Below, in pieces: positions 44,084 to 51,807 of a DNA stretch of 64,000 bases. Position 1 is the stretch's first letter. Each line of letters begins with the position of its first letter. Origin of the DNA: an uncultured Dokdonia sp. (lineage in GTDB: Bacteria > Bacteroidota > Bacteroidia > Flavobacteriales > Flavobacteriaceae); the NCBI RefSeq assembly GCF_937910895.1, contig NZ_CALEMI010000161.1:62001-126000 (forward strand). The letters run 5' to 3'. The position numbers and the translations under genes are program-made. The notes beneath the pieces are model-generated. The model worked only from the letters and a program-made list of their open reading frames with translations, had not been told where the DNA came from and did not search any database.

Positions 44084-45091
44084 ATGATTACAAGAGGAAC
44101 AATAATTGGAAAAATAATTGACGATTTAGCTCGTCTTCTATCTCAAATAGAACTTCGCAATAAAGTTGGCTTACTTGATTTAACAAAAGTGAGTGAAGAT
44201 TTTTTTAAGGAATTATTAAACATTGTTTATGATTTGAATCTCACCAACCTAAATGGAGATAGAATTAATGAGCCAGGAATTGACTTAGGTGATTTAAGTA
44301 AGAATACGGCTTATCAAATAACCTCGACCAAAACTTCCGATAAAATAAATAATACCCTCGAAAAGGTAACTAAAGAACAACTTGGAAAATACTATATCAT
44401 TAAGATTCTAATTATTGGAACAAAACAGAGTAAATATTCAATTAAAAAAAACCTTATAACTAAAACAAAACTTAATCCAGAAAAAAATATTTTGGATATA
44501 AATGACTTAACAAGAGATATTTCAACATTAAACATTGACAAATTGGAAACTCTTCATACTTTCTTTTCCAGATCATTTAGGGAATTAATCATTGAATTAG
44601 AACCTATGGACGTAGATGGGGATTTTGAAAGTTCTATTTATCGTTACGTTGAGCAAATACCAAATCATCCTCCTAAAGATTTACAAAAAATGGATGATTA
44701 TTATGGTGAACCAAATGACCTTATTGAATACACAAATGTTTATAATAAATTAGCCTCTATACCTAAAAGTCAAAGAGAATATATTTGCTTAATAGCTGAA
44801 CGAGGAAAATTGAAAACTAGAGGATTAACTTATATGCATGAAATTGCTTGTACTAAATTAGCTGGAATTTTAGGAATCGAAGAAAGAACACTATTTAATA
44901 GAATGGCATATTTGGAGGATGAGAGTGTTGTTTACTTTTCTGAAGATACAGATGGACATGATAGACCAAATTATAAATATCAAATTTCTAGTGAATATTT
45001 GAATTACATTATTACTTTCTTAAAAGAAAATGGACTTTCAGTTAGAAAAACTATTGTAGCTATGGATTTTTCTGTTTTAGGAAACGTGTAA
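44084..45091 (+). CDS. Cassette C: SMEK-domain protein, possible defence nuclease
   Basis: 335 residues. The N-terminal about 170 residues match the SMEK domain as I know it from Bacteroidetes (LIDDLARLLSQIELRNKVGLLDLTK-like start, FFKELLNIVYDLNLTNLN, PGIDLGDLSKNTAYQITSTKTSDKI). IDLGD followed by AYQITSTK has the D...QxK pattern of PD-(D/E)XK nucleases. The C-terminal part (about 215-335) looks like a winged-helix (LTYMHEIACTKLAGILGIEERTLFNRMAYLED). Left arm GTTAGGCAACATTA (44066-44079) is complementary (11 of 14) to TAACATTGCCTAGC (45092-45105), so the gene sits in a cassette. Function unknown. Confidence 0.65.
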   Translation: MITRGTIIGKIIDDLARLLSQIELRNKVGLLDLTKVSEDFFKELLNIVYDLNLTNLNGDRINEPGIDLGDLSKNTAYQITSTKTSDKINNTLEKVTKEQLGKYYIIKILIIGTKQSKYSIKKNLITKTKLNPEKNILDINDLTRDISTLNIDKLETLHTFFSRSFRELIIELEPMDVDGDFESSIYRYVEQIPNHPPKDLQKMDDYYGEPNDLIEYTNVYNKLASIPKSQREYICLIAERGKLKTRGLTYMHEIACTKLAGILGIEERTLFNRMAYLEDESVVYFSEDTDGHDRPNYKYQISSEYLNYIITFLKENGLSVRKTIVAMDFSVLGNV

Positions 45092-45172
45092 TAACATTGC
45101 CTAGCCGTATATAATTTATTGCTAGTTCTAGCCTATTTACGAAATTAGGTGCTTAAACCATATACAAACACG
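45092..45172. repeat. attC-like site between cassettes C and D
   Basis: An 81-bp imperfect palindrome: R''-like GCCTAGC (45099-45105), GTATAT (45107-45112) pairing with ATATAC (45160-45165), inner arms AGCCTATTT and AAATTAGGTGCT, ending at the G of GTTAGCT (45172). Size and layout match short attC sites. Confidence 0.6.
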
Positions 45173-45194
45173 TTAGCTGTAATATTCAAACTAA

Positions 45195-45827
45195 ATGGAC
45201 AAGAATAAAATTTACGAATTATTATACAATAAATCAGAAATTTTGCAGAAACGGTTAAATCGTATTTTTTTGTTTTTATTTGTTTTTCCTTTGATTTATT
45301 TTCTATTAGATAATTCCTTTGTTTCGGAAGTGAAAACTCCTTTAATTTCAATAGATCAAACCGAAATTATTTTACTTACATTTCCAATTGTATATGCCAT
45401 ATTATTGCTCTTAATTGTAATTCTTAGCGATAGAATAACTGATATTAAAGAAGAATTGGATGAATTTGAGAGTCACAATAACCTTGTAACAAAAAGGGTG
45501 ATGAAGTTGCTCTCTCCTGTGTCAACTGTAGCAGATTTCGCGAATAAGGTTAATTCAAAAGGTTTCTTTGGCTGTCTCGGAGTTCTTCTTATTTACGCGC
45601 CCATTATCATTTTTTGTTTAATATTCCCGTTTGTATTTTTTGGATTCACCATTTACGATAATTTCACATATGCAGGTGAGTTCAAAGAATTAGCTGTGTG
45701 GAGTTCTATTCTTGCTCTATGGACATTTATAGCAACTATTGTTAAACTAATTACTGCTATCAAAGAGAATCAAATAAGTCGTGCGAATACTACAGCTAAC
45801 AACGGTAACCGTTGCACAAGTCCATAA
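45195..45827 (+). CDS. Cassette D: four-helix membrane protein
   Basis: 210 residues as read, no family recognised. Hydrophobic segments at about 22-40, 55-80, 125-150 and 165-190 flank a charged linker (DRITDIKEELDEFESHNNLVTKRV). Left arm GTTAGCTGTAATATTC (45172-45187) is complementary (15 of 16) to GAATACTACAGCTAAC (45785-45800), which lies inside the 3' end of the gene. The last about 8 residues and the stop codon come from the IS1182 end at 45811, so the native C-terminus has been changed. Very AT-rich. Confidence 0.6.
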   Translation: MDKNKIYELLYNKSEILQKRLNRIFLFLFVFPLIYFLLDNSFVSEVKTPLISIDQTEIILLTFPIVYAILLLLIVILSDRITDIKEELDEFESHNNLVTKRVMKLLSPVSTVADFANKVNSKGFFGCLGVLLIYAPIIIFCLIFPFVFFGFTIYDNFTYAGEFKELAVWSSILALWTFIATIVKLITAIKENQISRANTTANNGNRCTSP

Positions 45828-47496
45828 TTCTGATGAAAATGGTGCATTATAAGCCTCTCTCTAGAGACTTTTTTTATGACACCTACTATTGAGATGGAAT
45901 TTTAGAGACCTTTATATCGAAGCAAAACAGTGATGAGAGGATGATTTACAAAATCCTAACAAAAACTCCATCCCTACTCCACTTTTTACCCGTTTTTGAG
46001 CGAATTTGAGATACTTCTTCAAATTATAAGCCATAGCACTCAGATGCATCACCTTGTTTGCCTGTTGAAGTCCTATCGTATTGATCTTCCTGAGTCCCAT
46101 AAATTGAGTTAACGTACCAAAAACAGGCTCTACGGTGCTTTGTCGTTTGCCTTTCATATAACGCCCTTGGGGACTTTTCATTCTAGCGATGTTACGTTCA
46201 TATTCCTCTCGATAATACGTGACTGTAAATTTCTTCTCCTGTGCACTCTTGCCTAAACATGCACTTCGGATCGGACAGTCGATGCATAATCGCTTTGATC
46301 CTCGGTATTCCTTCTTCTTCGTCTGGTTCTTCTTCTCTATAAATACTTTCTTAAAAGGGATGATCTTTCCCTGTGGACATACATAATGATCGTTTTGCTC
46401 ATCATACTCAAAACCATCGGGACCACCTTTATACGTACCGTGTGCGGGGATAAAACTCTTCAAACCCATTGCCTCTAAAAAAGCATAGTTCTCACCACTA
46501 CTATACCCCGTATCGGCTACACAGTTTTGCCATACAAAGCCTTCTTTCCATAAACGACGTTGTAAACGGTTGGTTATATCCTCTAGCTGTTGACTATCCT
46601 TCCCATCGGCATGATAGGCACGTATATCGGTAATCACATGATGAGCTGTGTCTACACTCAACTGACTGCAATAATTTAGCTTTCGTGCCTTACCAGGTTT
46701 GACACTAATGCGAGCATCAGGATCTGTGGGACTGTAGTGTGTCTTATTACTGGTATAACGACTCCCTTTATTCCCAGAACCTGGACGTTGGTCTTGGTCT
46801 TTTGACCATTTCTTATTTCTCGATTTTATACCGTCTAATTCCTTTTGACTAGCGGTAATGATTTGTTGTTCTTTACTCGCTTTATTTTCCTTCGCTTTGC
46901 GAAAAACCTCTTTATCACGAGCACTAATATGACGGATCTCTGATAAATGAGCCTCCAAGTCTTGAGAAGGAACCTTCAGCTCCAAACTATCCATACTCGC
47001 ATTGGCCTTTACAGGAGCAGAGTCTATGCACTGCGTATGACCGCTGACCATTCCTTTAGAAATACACATCTGTAAAATATGCGTAAAAACAGATTCAAAT
47101 ACGTCTTCTGGAAATAACTGACGCGTACGACTGATCGTACTATGCCAAGGTAATTCTTCATCAATATCATAGCCTAAAAAATATAAAATATCCAAGCGCA
47201 TACTACAATGATCGATCAGCTTACGATCACTTATGATATTTTCTAAATAGCCTACTAAACAAAACTTAAAAAACACTACAGGATCAATACTCTTTTGACC
47301 ACTACTTCCATAATACTGATCAGTATCCGAGTACAAAAAATCTAAATGTAACACCTCTTTTAAAAGCCTATAGAAATTGGTGACGGGAACCCGATCACTT
47401 AATTGAAAACTGTTGAATAATTTCTCCTGATAAATCTTAAATCCTTGCATACAACAAGTTACTAATTTTATGTATTTTTAGCAAGACTTGTGCAAC
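45811..47496 (-). mobile_element. IS1182-family insertion sequence
   Basis: 1,686 bp bounded by perfect 12-bp inverted repeats GTTGCACAAGTC (45811-45822) and GACTTGTGCAAC (47485-47496), enclosing one transposase gene. It is inserted in the attC-like site between cassettes D and E; GGTA flanks both sides (45804-45807 and 47499-47502 region), a possible short target duplication. Confidence 0.85.
45912..47450 (-). CDS. IS1182-family transposase
   Basis: 512 residues. The N-terminal DUF772-type domain (VFFKFCLVGYLENIISDRKLIDHCSMRLDILYFLGYDIDEELPWHSTISRTRQLF) is followed by a DDE domain. Acidic residues occur in CIDSAPVKANASM, CVADTGYSSGENYAF and VEPVFGTLTQFMGLRKI. A Cys motif (CIDCPIRSACLG) precedes the last part, as is usual for IS1182 members. 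The frame is intact and the terminal repeats match perfectly, so the element may still be active. Confidence 0.92.
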   Translation of the reverse strand: MQGFKIYQEKLFNSFQLSDRVPVTNFYRLLKEVLHLDFLYSDTDQYYGSSGQKSIDPVVFFKFCLVGYLENIISDRKLIDHCSMRLDILYFLGYDIDEELPWHSTISRTRQLFPEDVFESVFTHILQMCISKGMVSGHTQCIDSAPVKANASMDSLELKVPSQDLEAHLSEIRHISARDKEVFRKAKENKASKEQQIITASQKELDGIKSRNKKWSKDQDQRPGSGNKGSRYTSNKTHYSPTDPDARISVKPGKARKLNYCSQLSVDTAHHVITDIRAYHADGKDSQQLEDITNRLQRRLWKEGFVWQNCVADTGYSSGENYAFLEAMGLKSFIPAHGTYKGGPDGFEYDEQNDHYVCPQGKIIPFKKVFIEKKNQTKKKEYRGSKRLCIDCPIRSACLGKSAQEKKFTVTYYREEYERNIARMKSPQGRYMKGKRQSTVEPVFGTLTQFMGLRKINTIGLQQANKVMHLSAMAYNLKKYLKFAQKRVKSGVGMEFLLGFCKSSSHHCFASI

Positions 47497-47621
47497 AGGT
47501 ACAACGTATAAAAAACATAGCCAAAGGCGATGGTTAAGGCTAATTAATTCCCCACAAATCCACTATCTTTAAGCGGAACACCTCATAACTATAGCAAGGC
47601 TACGTTTTTTATACGAGGACG
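47497..47621. repeat. attC-like site between cassettes D and E, right part
   Basis: ACAACGTATAAAAAACATAGCC (starting 47501, 22 bases) pairs with GGCTACGTTTTTTATACG...ACGTTGT (47599-47624), apart from one bulge and one mismatch. The IS1182 element separates this part from the left end GCTAAC at 45795-45800. Gene-free; ends at the G of GTTGTATGC. Confidence 0.6.
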
Positions 47622-47707
47622 TTGTATGCAAGCTTACACTCGCAACATACAATAAAAATTGAAGCAAAGATTAAGCAAAGAGTATTAAACCGTTCTAAAA
47701 TTTAAAT

Positions 47708-48088
47708 TTGATACTTATGAGTAGAAAAACACTTCGTATAAATAATTTTGGAGCAAGTATATTGAGTGAGTTTGATATATTTTACATTTGGGTTACTGAA
47801 ATTCAACGGGCATATCCTGAAACTGCAAATAAACCAGATATTAATAAGGTTAAATTTAATTGGTGTTGGAATGGATATAATGGTATCGGTGAAATAGATT
47901 ATTTCAATAATACAAAGACCGTTTGTAATGTATTTGGTGAAAATTTTTCAAATATGACTGTTCTCTCTAACTCAAAAAAACAACAACCTAATGGGCGTTC
48001 AAATTGTGCATTATACAATGATGGATCTTTGGAAGAATTATTTAGCAGAATATTGAATATGATTGACTTACCAAATCTCGAAAAATAG
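47708..48088 (+). CDS. Cassette E: hypothetical protein, 126 residues
   Basis: No family recognised. It is soluble, AT-rich, with several Trp, Asn and Cys (FYIWVTEIQRAYPET, FNWCWNGYNGIGEIDYFNN, SNCALYNDGSLEELFSRIL). An ATG three codons in (MSRKTLRINN) may be the start. Left arm GTTGTATGCAAGC (47621-47633) is complementary (11 of 13) to GCCTGCATACAAT (48111-48123), which marks it as the last recognisable cassette of the array. Confidence 0.55.
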   Translation: MILMSRKTLRINNFGASILSEFDIFYIWVTEIQRAYPETANKPDINKVKFNWCWNGYNGIGEIDYFNNTKTVCNVFGENFSNMTVLSNSKKQQPNGRSNCALYNDGSLEELFSRILNMIDLPNLEK

Positions 48089-48110
48089 ATAAAGATTGTT
48101 ATGGTAAAAA

Positions 48111-48123
48111 GCCTGCATACAAT
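48111..48123. repeat. Right arm of cassette E
   Basis: GCCTGCATACAAT, complement of the arm at 47621-47633. The rest of this site (to about 48205) is AT-rich, and its partner end is not recognisable. Confidence 0.5.
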
Positions 48124-48205
48124 AAAGTATAAGAATTTATGGCTTACATTTTCAATAATTGAATAATCTGAACAAATAATTGTAAACTGAAATTGCAAAG
48201 AACAA

Positions 48206-48826
48206 TTATATCTTATCAATATCCCTTTTTGTCAATCCCGTAGCTTTCTTAATAAAATCATTATCCTGACCTAAGCCTTTAAGACGTTTCGCAATTTCAA
48301 TAGCTTTGTTTTTTTCGTTTTCCTTTTTTTCAAGTTTTAATTTGAAAGCTTTCATCTCTTCACTTTCCTTGCGTACAAGTTCGTAAAGACCGTTATTTTC
48401 AAACTCTTTAATAAGACCTTCATTTGCAAAACTGTAGTAATCGGTTTCTGTAATGATGAGATGTTCTATCACTTTAATATCAATGATCTTTCCTACTTTT
48501 AAAAGTCGATCTGTAAAGTTTTTATCACCCTCAGAAGGTCTTAAAACCCCACTAGGATGATTATGTATCAAAATCATTTTAAGAGCAAGTTTATAGATCC
48601 CCATTCTAAAAACATCGGGTGGAGATACATTTACACGGTTTGCACCGCCTATGCTAATTAACTCAACAAATAAGACATTGTTTTGATTATCCAAACCAAC
48701 TACCCAAAAATATTCCTGACTACGGCGTATTTTATTTTGTCGCAATAGAATTTGTTGCATAATCTTATACACATCACTAGCGTTTAAGATTTGGATTTTT
48801 TGATCTTCGTTAAGGCGTACGTTCAT
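48206..48826 (-). CDS. RadC/JAB-domain protein
   Basis: 206 residues. The core is a JAB/MPN-like RadC domain: EYFWVVGLDNQNNVLFVELISIGGANRVNVSPPDVFRMGI, then the metal-binding HNHPSG motif, then GKIIDIKVIEHLIITE with the Asp/His pair. RadC-like proteins without the N-terminal helix-hairpin-helix domain are common beside mobile regions in Bacteroidetes. Despite the name they have no proven repair role. The C-terminal about 50 residues are a charged coiled coil (KLKLEKKENEKNKAIEIAKR). Confidence 0.88.
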   Translation of the reverse strand: MNVRLNEDQKIQILNASDVYKIMQQILLRQNKIRRSQEYFWVVGLDNQNNVLFVELISIGGANRVNVSPPDVFRMGIYKLALKMILIHNHPSGVLRPSEGDKNFTDRLLKVGKIIDIKVIEHLIITETDYYSFANEGLIKEFENNGLYELVRKESEEMKAFKLKLEKKENEKNKAIEIAKRLKGLGQDNDFIKKATGLTKRDIDKI

Positions 48827-48904
48827 ACGTTAAAGATACCTATTTTTCGTAAAAATTTTATAAGAATAAAAAAGTAAACAGGTTAAAAACAAGCTGTTGA
48901 AACA

Positions 48905-48934
48905 AAAAAGGAGGCTATTTTACATAACCTCCTG
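48905..48934 (-). terminator. Intrinsic terminator of the tRNA-Ala gene
   Basis: AGGAGG (48909-48914) pairs with CCTCCT (48928-48933); on the minus strand it is followed by TTTTTTG, 7 bp after the tRNA end. Confidence 0.8.
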
Positions 48935-48940
48935 ATTTTG

Positions 48941-49014
48941 TGGAGAAGATGGGACTCGAACCCACGACCTCTTGACTGCCAGTCAAACGCTCTAGCCAGC
49001 TGAGCTACATCCCC
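48941..49014 (-). tRNA. tRNA-Ala (anticodon GGC)
   Basis: 74 nt without encoded CCA. Minus strand: acceptor GGGGATG/CTTCTCC, D arm GCTC-AGCTGGCTA-GAGC, anticodon stem TTTGA/TCAAG with loop CTGGCAG (anticodon GGC at 48978-48980), T arm GTGGG-TTCGAGT-CCCAT. The G3-U70 wobble, the alanine identity element, is present. Position 6-67 is a U-U mismatch. A terminator follows. Confidence 0.93.
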
Positions 49015-49030
49015 AAATACGATTGTATAT

Positions 49031-49044
49031 GCTTTCGCGAAAGC
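49031..49044. repeat. Dispersed palindrome GCTTTCGCGAAAGC
   Basis: Exact intergenic copy between tRNA-Ala and the stop of the universal stress protein gene. Confidence 0.9.
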
Positions 49045-49068
49045 GAAAAAAACACAATCATCATATAA

Positions 49069-49863
49069 TTACTCCTTTACTCGTAAAATAAGTAACGGTT
49101 TTGTTGTGAAAAAATCTCTTTTTAACACGGCATTTGCTTCCCATAATTTCTTAAAAAAACCACGCTTTCTGCGTACCACACAAATCATATCAGGTTCATT
49201 AGATTGGAAATGCTCTAAAACGCCTTGATAGGTAGTTGCATTTTTTGTTTTGGTATAGGAGGCACTAATCTTCTTCAATTTATCACTCACTTCTAGCATT
49301 TCTGGAGTACTATCTGGAGTCTCAACATGTAAAAGATGAATCTTTATTTTAAAAAGTTTTTGTAATTTATAAATAGGCTCTAACGACTTCTTTCGGGAAT
49401 ACTTCCCATCCTTAAACGCCATTAATATCTTTTTTGGCACCTTAAATGTTTCATTTTCTGGGATGACTAACACAGGAATATTTGTTTCTTTCACTAGTTT
49501 ACCAGAAGTCTTTCCTAGATATACATCTTCTCTTTGTGAATTACTACGCGGAGATATGATCATTAAATCTACAGGGACATGTTTATTAAATCGCTTTACC
49601 CCTTCTAGAATTTCTCCCTTAATCGGGTGTGCGATCACAGATACATTCTTCTTATTTACAGATTTGAGTACGGCATCAATACGCTTTTCAGATTCTTCTT
49701 TCAGTAAGGTGTTTACTTTTGACATCCCTCCTACTTTAGAAAACTCTTGAAAAACTGAAATCACATATACGTTAGCATCCACCTGTTCAGCAAGATCAAT
49801 TGCATATTGTAATGTAGTAATGGCACTATTGGATGAACCTATAGGAACAAGTATATTTTTCAT
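49069..49863 (-). CDS. Universal stress protein, tandem Usp domains
   Basis: 264 residues with two UspA folds. The first (1-140) has NILVPIGSSNSAITTLQYAIDLAEQ and a nucleotide-binding-like SPRSNSQREDVYLGKTSGKLVKETNIPVLVIP. The second (about 147-264) is more divergent (KILMAFKDGKYSRKKSLEPIYKLQ). Usp proteins act in stress survival, often by binding ATP; the exact role is unknown. A -7-like element is read outward from the start. Confidence 0.88.
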   Translation of the reverse strand: MKNILVPIGSSNSAITTLQYAIDLAEQVDANVYVISVFQEFSKVGGMSKVNTLLKEESEKRIDAVLKSVNKKNVSVIAHPIKGEILEGVKRFNKHVPVDLMIISPRSNSQREDVYLGKTSGKLVKETNIPVLVIPENETFKVPKKILMAFKDGKYSRKKSLEPIYKLQKLFKIKIHLLHVETPDSTPEMLEVSDKLKKISASYTKTKNATTYQGVLEHFQSNEPDMICVVRRKRGFFKKLWEANAVLKRDFFTTKPLLILRVKE

Positions 49864-49894
49864 GGAATAAGACTTATTTTAGCTATATATTAAG

Positions 49895-49929
49895 CAAAAA
49901 TAGGCTATATCTGTGATTGTACCCGCAAA
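49895..49929 (-). promoter_or_regulatory. Candidate promoter of the universal stress gene
   Basis: Minus strand: TTTG (CAAA at 49926-49929), 23 bp, TATTTTTG (CAAAAATA at 49895-49902). The -7 element fits TAnnTTTG, 31 bp before the ATG. The -33 element lies within the divergent GNAT coding start. Confidence 0.4.
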
Positions 49930-50440
49930 AATTTCGGAAATCCCCGAAATTCTACTTCTTACTAAAGCCTGTGCACAGGTCATGAGCTCCAAAGGCATTC
50001 ATCAATGGAATGAGCACTACCCCTCAAAACAAGCGTTTGAGAGCGATATTGATCGTAACGAGCTCTATGTCTATACATTAGAAAATAAGATTGTAGGCAC
50101 TATTGTGATTTCTACCTTTATGGATGAGGAGTATACCTCTGTTAACTGGCTTTCGCCAAATGACAACAATCTTTATATCCATAGGCTTGCTGTACATCCA
50201 TCGTTTCAAAAACAAGGGTATGCGGTTCAATTAATGGACTATGCTGAAGCTTTCGCGAAAGCAAAAAAAGCCACGTCCATACGTTTGGATACCTTTAGCC
50301 AAAATCCAAGAAATCAGAAATTTTATGAGCAAAGAGGATATAAACGTCTTGGAAATATTTATTTTCCCAAACAAAGCGAACATCCTTTTTATTGTTATGA
50401 ACTGCTTTTAAAAGAAACCTATACGAATAAACGTTACTAA
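49913..50440 (+). CDS. GNAT-family N-acetyltransferase
   Basis: 175 residues from a GTG start at 49913, divergent from the stress gene. The GNAT acetyl-CoA-binding motif is LAVHPSFQKQGYAVQLMDYAEAFAKA, preceded by the beta-strand block NNLYIHRLAV and followed by IRLDTFSQNPRNQKFYEQRGYKRLG. The acetyl acceptor is unknown. The dispersed palindrome (50249-50262) encodes EAFAKAK in the helix after the CoA-binding loop, so the repeat is tolerated in a conserved domain. Its stop is in frame with the next gene. Confidence 0.88.
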   Translation: MIVPAKISEIPEILLLTKACAQVMSSKGIHQWNEHYPSKQAFESDIDRNELYVYTLENKIVGTIVISTFMDEEYTSVNWLSPNDNNLYIHRLAVHPSFQKQGYAVQLMDYAEAFAKAKKATSIRLDTFSQNPRNQKFYEQRGYKRLGNIYFPKQSEHPFYCYELLLKETYTNKRY

Positions 50441-50563
50441 ACCCTACGCCTTATCAACTCAAACGCATCTATAGATATTTCTTTTAAACGTATTCAGCAA
50501 CTGGCAATTCCAGCCATCATTGCTGGAATAGCAGAGCCTGTTCTGTCTAGTACGGATGCTGCT

Positions 50564-51799
50564 GTGGTGGGTAATATGTCTTCCTATAGTACAGAGTCTC
50601 TCGCTGCTGTGGGTATTGTTGGTGCCTTTTTATCGATGCTTATCTGGATCTTAGGTCAAACAAGAAGTGCCATTTCTACTATTATTTCTCAAAACCTAGG
50701 TGCTGGAAAACTAGAGGATATTAAAGTGCTTCCTGCGCAGGCCATCTTTTTTAATATGATACTCAGTTTTATTGTTCTAGGCGCGACTTATTTCTTTGTA
50801 GAAGACATTTTTACATTCCTTAATGCCAAAGGAATGGTGTTAGACTTAAGCATTGACTATTACAATATCAGGGTATGGGGATTCCCATTAACACTTTTTA
50901 CGTTTGCTATTTTTGGGATTTTTAGGGGATTGCAAAATACATTTTGGCCTATGCTTGTCGCGATGTCTGGCGCGGGAATTAACATAGGGCTTGATTTTGC
51001 ATTCGTCTATGGAATTGAAGGTCTTATAGAGCCTATGGGAGTAAAAGGAGCCGCTTGGGCTAGCTTACTATCGCAAGCGATGATGGCAATCATGGCACTG
51101 ATCTTCTTGTTAGTCAAAACAAATATTTCCTTACGATTACGTTTTCCGTTGCATCCAGAAATCAATAGACTTATTAGTATGAGTTTAAATCTTTTTGTAC
51201 GTTCGTTATCACTCAATGTAGCACTTGTGCTTGCTGTAAAAGAAGCCACTGCTCTTGGGACTGCTAGTGTTGCTGCTCATACGATTGCTGCCAATATATG
51301 GTTGTTTACTGCCTTTTTTATAGACGGATATGGAGCTGCAGGAAATGTATTAGGAGGAAGATTACTAGGAGCAAAAAATTATAAAGATCTCTGGCTACTC
51401 ACCAGAAGAGTAAACACCTATAACCTCATTGTAGCAGGACTACTGATGATCGTCTGTACTTTTGGGTACAATATGGCTGGAGAGTTATTTAGCAATGAAG
51501 ATACCGTTCTTAAGGCGTTTTATAGTGTCTTTTATATTGTGATACTCATACAACCTCTCAACTCCATAGCATTTACGCTAGATGCTATATTTAAAGGATT
51601 GGGAGAAATGGGGTATCTTCGTAACACCCTATTAGTAGCTACATTTTTAGGGTTTGTGCCTATGATCTATTTTAGTAAATGGATGGATTGGGGACTTATA
51701 GGCATTTGGATCGCATTTGTAGTCTGGATGTTTTTTCGCGCAAGCGCACTATGCATCAAATATTACAACACTTATTATAAACTTGCTAAAAACGCTTAA
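50564..51799 (+). CDS. MATE-family efflux transporter with lost start codon
   Basis: 411 residues from the first ATG, but MATE homology begins about 35 codons earlier: ISFKRIQQLAIPAIIAGIAEPVLSSTDAAVVGN is the conserved first helix region, encoded at about 50477-50563 in the same frame. Between the in-frame TAA of the GNAT gene (50438) and 50551 there is no ATG, GTG or TTG. The codon at 50453 is ATC in a place where ATG would give MNSNASIDISFKRI. So either the start codon is mutated or non-canonical, or there is a base error. The rest has two MatE halves and is intact. DinF-like; the substrate is unknown. Confidence 0.8.
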   Translation: MVGNMSSYSTESLAAVGIVGAFLSMLIWILGQTRSAISTIISQNLGAGKLEDIKVLPAQAIFFNMILSFIVLGATYFFVEDIFTFLNAKGMVLDLSIDYYNIRVWGFPLTLFTFAIFGIFRGLQNTFWPMLVAMSGAGINIGLDFAFVYGIEGLIEPMGVKGAAWASLLSQAMMAIMALIFLLVKTNISLRLRFPLHPEINRLISMSLNLFVRSLSLNVALVLAVKEATALGTASVAAHTIAANIWLFTAFFIDGYGAAGNVLGGRLLGAKNYKDLWLLTRRVNTYNLIVAGLLMIVCTFGYNMAGELFSNEDTVLKAFYSVFYIVILIQPLNSIAFTLDAIFKGLGEMGYLRNTLLVATFLGFVPMIYFSKWMDWGLIGIWIAFVVWMFFRASALCIKYYNTYYKLAKNA

Positions 51800-51807
51800 G
51801 CCACTTT

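Noticed and set aside
38868-48205. Integrative conjugative element or prophage
   Set aside because: No relaxase, conjugation, capsid, terminase or portal genes are present, and the only integrase is a short remnant.
48206-48826. RadC-like gene as a DNA repair gene
   Set aside because: The JAB-only form has no demonstrated repair function; the name is historical.
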